Positions 5,763 through 6,118 of a DNA stretch of 6,118 bases are shown one piece after another (positions within the stretch are counted from its first letter, which is position 1; every line of letters starts with the position of its first letter). The DNA comes from Pseudomonadota bacterium (GTDB lineage: Bacteria; Pseudomonadota; Alphaproteobacteria; Rhizobiales; Methylopilaceae): positions 1 through 6,118 of the forward strand of contig JAEWEX010000209.1 in assembly GCA_023389135.1 (NCBI GenBank), written 5' to 3'. The notes below the pieces were generated by a model. That model ran no database searches. It was not told the origin of the DNA and was given only the letters and a program-made list of their open reading frames with translations. A program made the translations under genes and the position numbers.

Positions 5763-6118
5763 ATGCCCCGCCGCTACGCCATACTCGACGTCTTCACCGA
5801 CACGCCGTTCGCCGGCAACCCGCTGGCTGTGGTGCTGGATGCCGAGGGGCTTTCGGATGCGGCGATGCAGGCCATCGCCCGCGAGTTCAACCTGTCGGAG
5901 ACCGTCTTCCTGCTGCCGCCCGCGGACACCATCAACCTCGCGCGCCTGCGCATCTTCATGCCGCACCGGGAACTGCCCTTCGCCGGCCACCCCACGGTCG
6001 GCGCCGCCGTGCTGCTGGGGATCGAGCACAATGTCGGCCGCGGCTCCGACATCGGCTTCGTGCTGGAGGAGGCGATCGGCCCGGTGCCCTGCACCGTGCG
6101 CATCGGGCAGGGCGGCGG
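5763..6118 (+). CDS. PhzF-family isomerase/epimerase, 3'-truncated by the window end
   Basis: The first 118 codons of a PhzF-like protein are present (full members are about 260-310 residues). Visible signatures are the start YAILDVFTDTPFAGNPLAVV, NLSETVFL with Glu46 at the place of the catalytic glutamate, and RIFMPHRELPFAGHPTVGAA (63-82), whose GHPT block is a family hallmark. Most relatives have Thr-Pro where Met66-Pro67 stands. The family shares the diaminopimelate epimerase fold; phenazine PhzF isomerises dihydro-3-hydroxyanthranilate, but most members outside phenazine clusters have unknown substrates and there is no other phenazine gene here. ATG 5763 lies 3 bases after the hicB stop with no clear Shine-Dalgarno, suggesting translation coupled to hicB. 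Confidence 0.9.
   Translation, partial: MPRRYAILDVFTDTPFAGNPLAVVLDAEGLSDAAMQAIAREFNLSETVFLLPPADTINLARLRIFMPHRELPFAGHPTVGAAVLLGIEHNVGRGSDIGFVLEEAIGPVPCTVRIGQGG

Noticed and set aside
4950..6029. 359-codon minus-strand frame opposite hicAB and the phzF-like gene
   Set aside because: Antisense shadow typical of very GC-rich DNA; the plus strand carries three recognisable genes with fitting starts and stops.
5763..6118. Phenazine biosynthesis locus
   Set aside because: Only a PhzF-fold protein is seen; no phzA/B/C/D/E/G neighbours are in the window, and most PhzF-like proteins lie outside phenazine clusters.

Overview
The window is GC-rich and densely coded. It looks like chromosome of an alphaproteobacterium, probably of the Rhizobiales/Hyphomicrobiales. 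The pointers are the alphaproteobacterial form of GlnD, the very high GC at third codon positions, and a paired palindromic repeat after glnD of a kind I remember from Bradyrhizobium, Xanthobacter and Methylobacterium relatives. The genus cannot be fixed from the sequence alone.

Layout. (1) Bases 2-2599 (+): 3' nine-tenths of glnD, the PII uridylyltransferase/uridylyl-removing enzyme that signals nitrogen status. Its frame is interrupted by one in-frame amber codon at 176-178, just after the nucleotidyltransferase active-site motif; everything downstream is intact. (2) 2611-2736: two inverted copies of a ~40 bp palindromic repeat fill the gap between convergent genes. (3) 2740-4015 (-): a MarR-family regulator followed, 34 bases later, by an exported class D (OXA-type) beta-lactamase; the two probably form one transcript. 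A small palindrome lies at the regulator's start. (4) 4016-4201: divergent intergenic region. (5) 4202-6118 (+): pdxY (pyridoxal kinase), hicA (toxin), hicB (antitoxin) and the start of a PhzF-like isomerase/epimerase gene, tightly packed in one direction and possibly co-transcribed.

The most interesting spots are the amber codon in glnD and the pdxY-hicA junction. At that junction an 18-codon ORF with a good Shine-Dalgarno overlaps the pdxY stop and ends in a GTGA overlap with the hicA start, and a perfect 8-bp hairpin/palindrome lies inside it. hicA has no Shine-Dalgarno of its own whereas hicB has a strong one. The layout suggests that toxin translation depends on upstream translation while antitoxin is made freely; this is inference.
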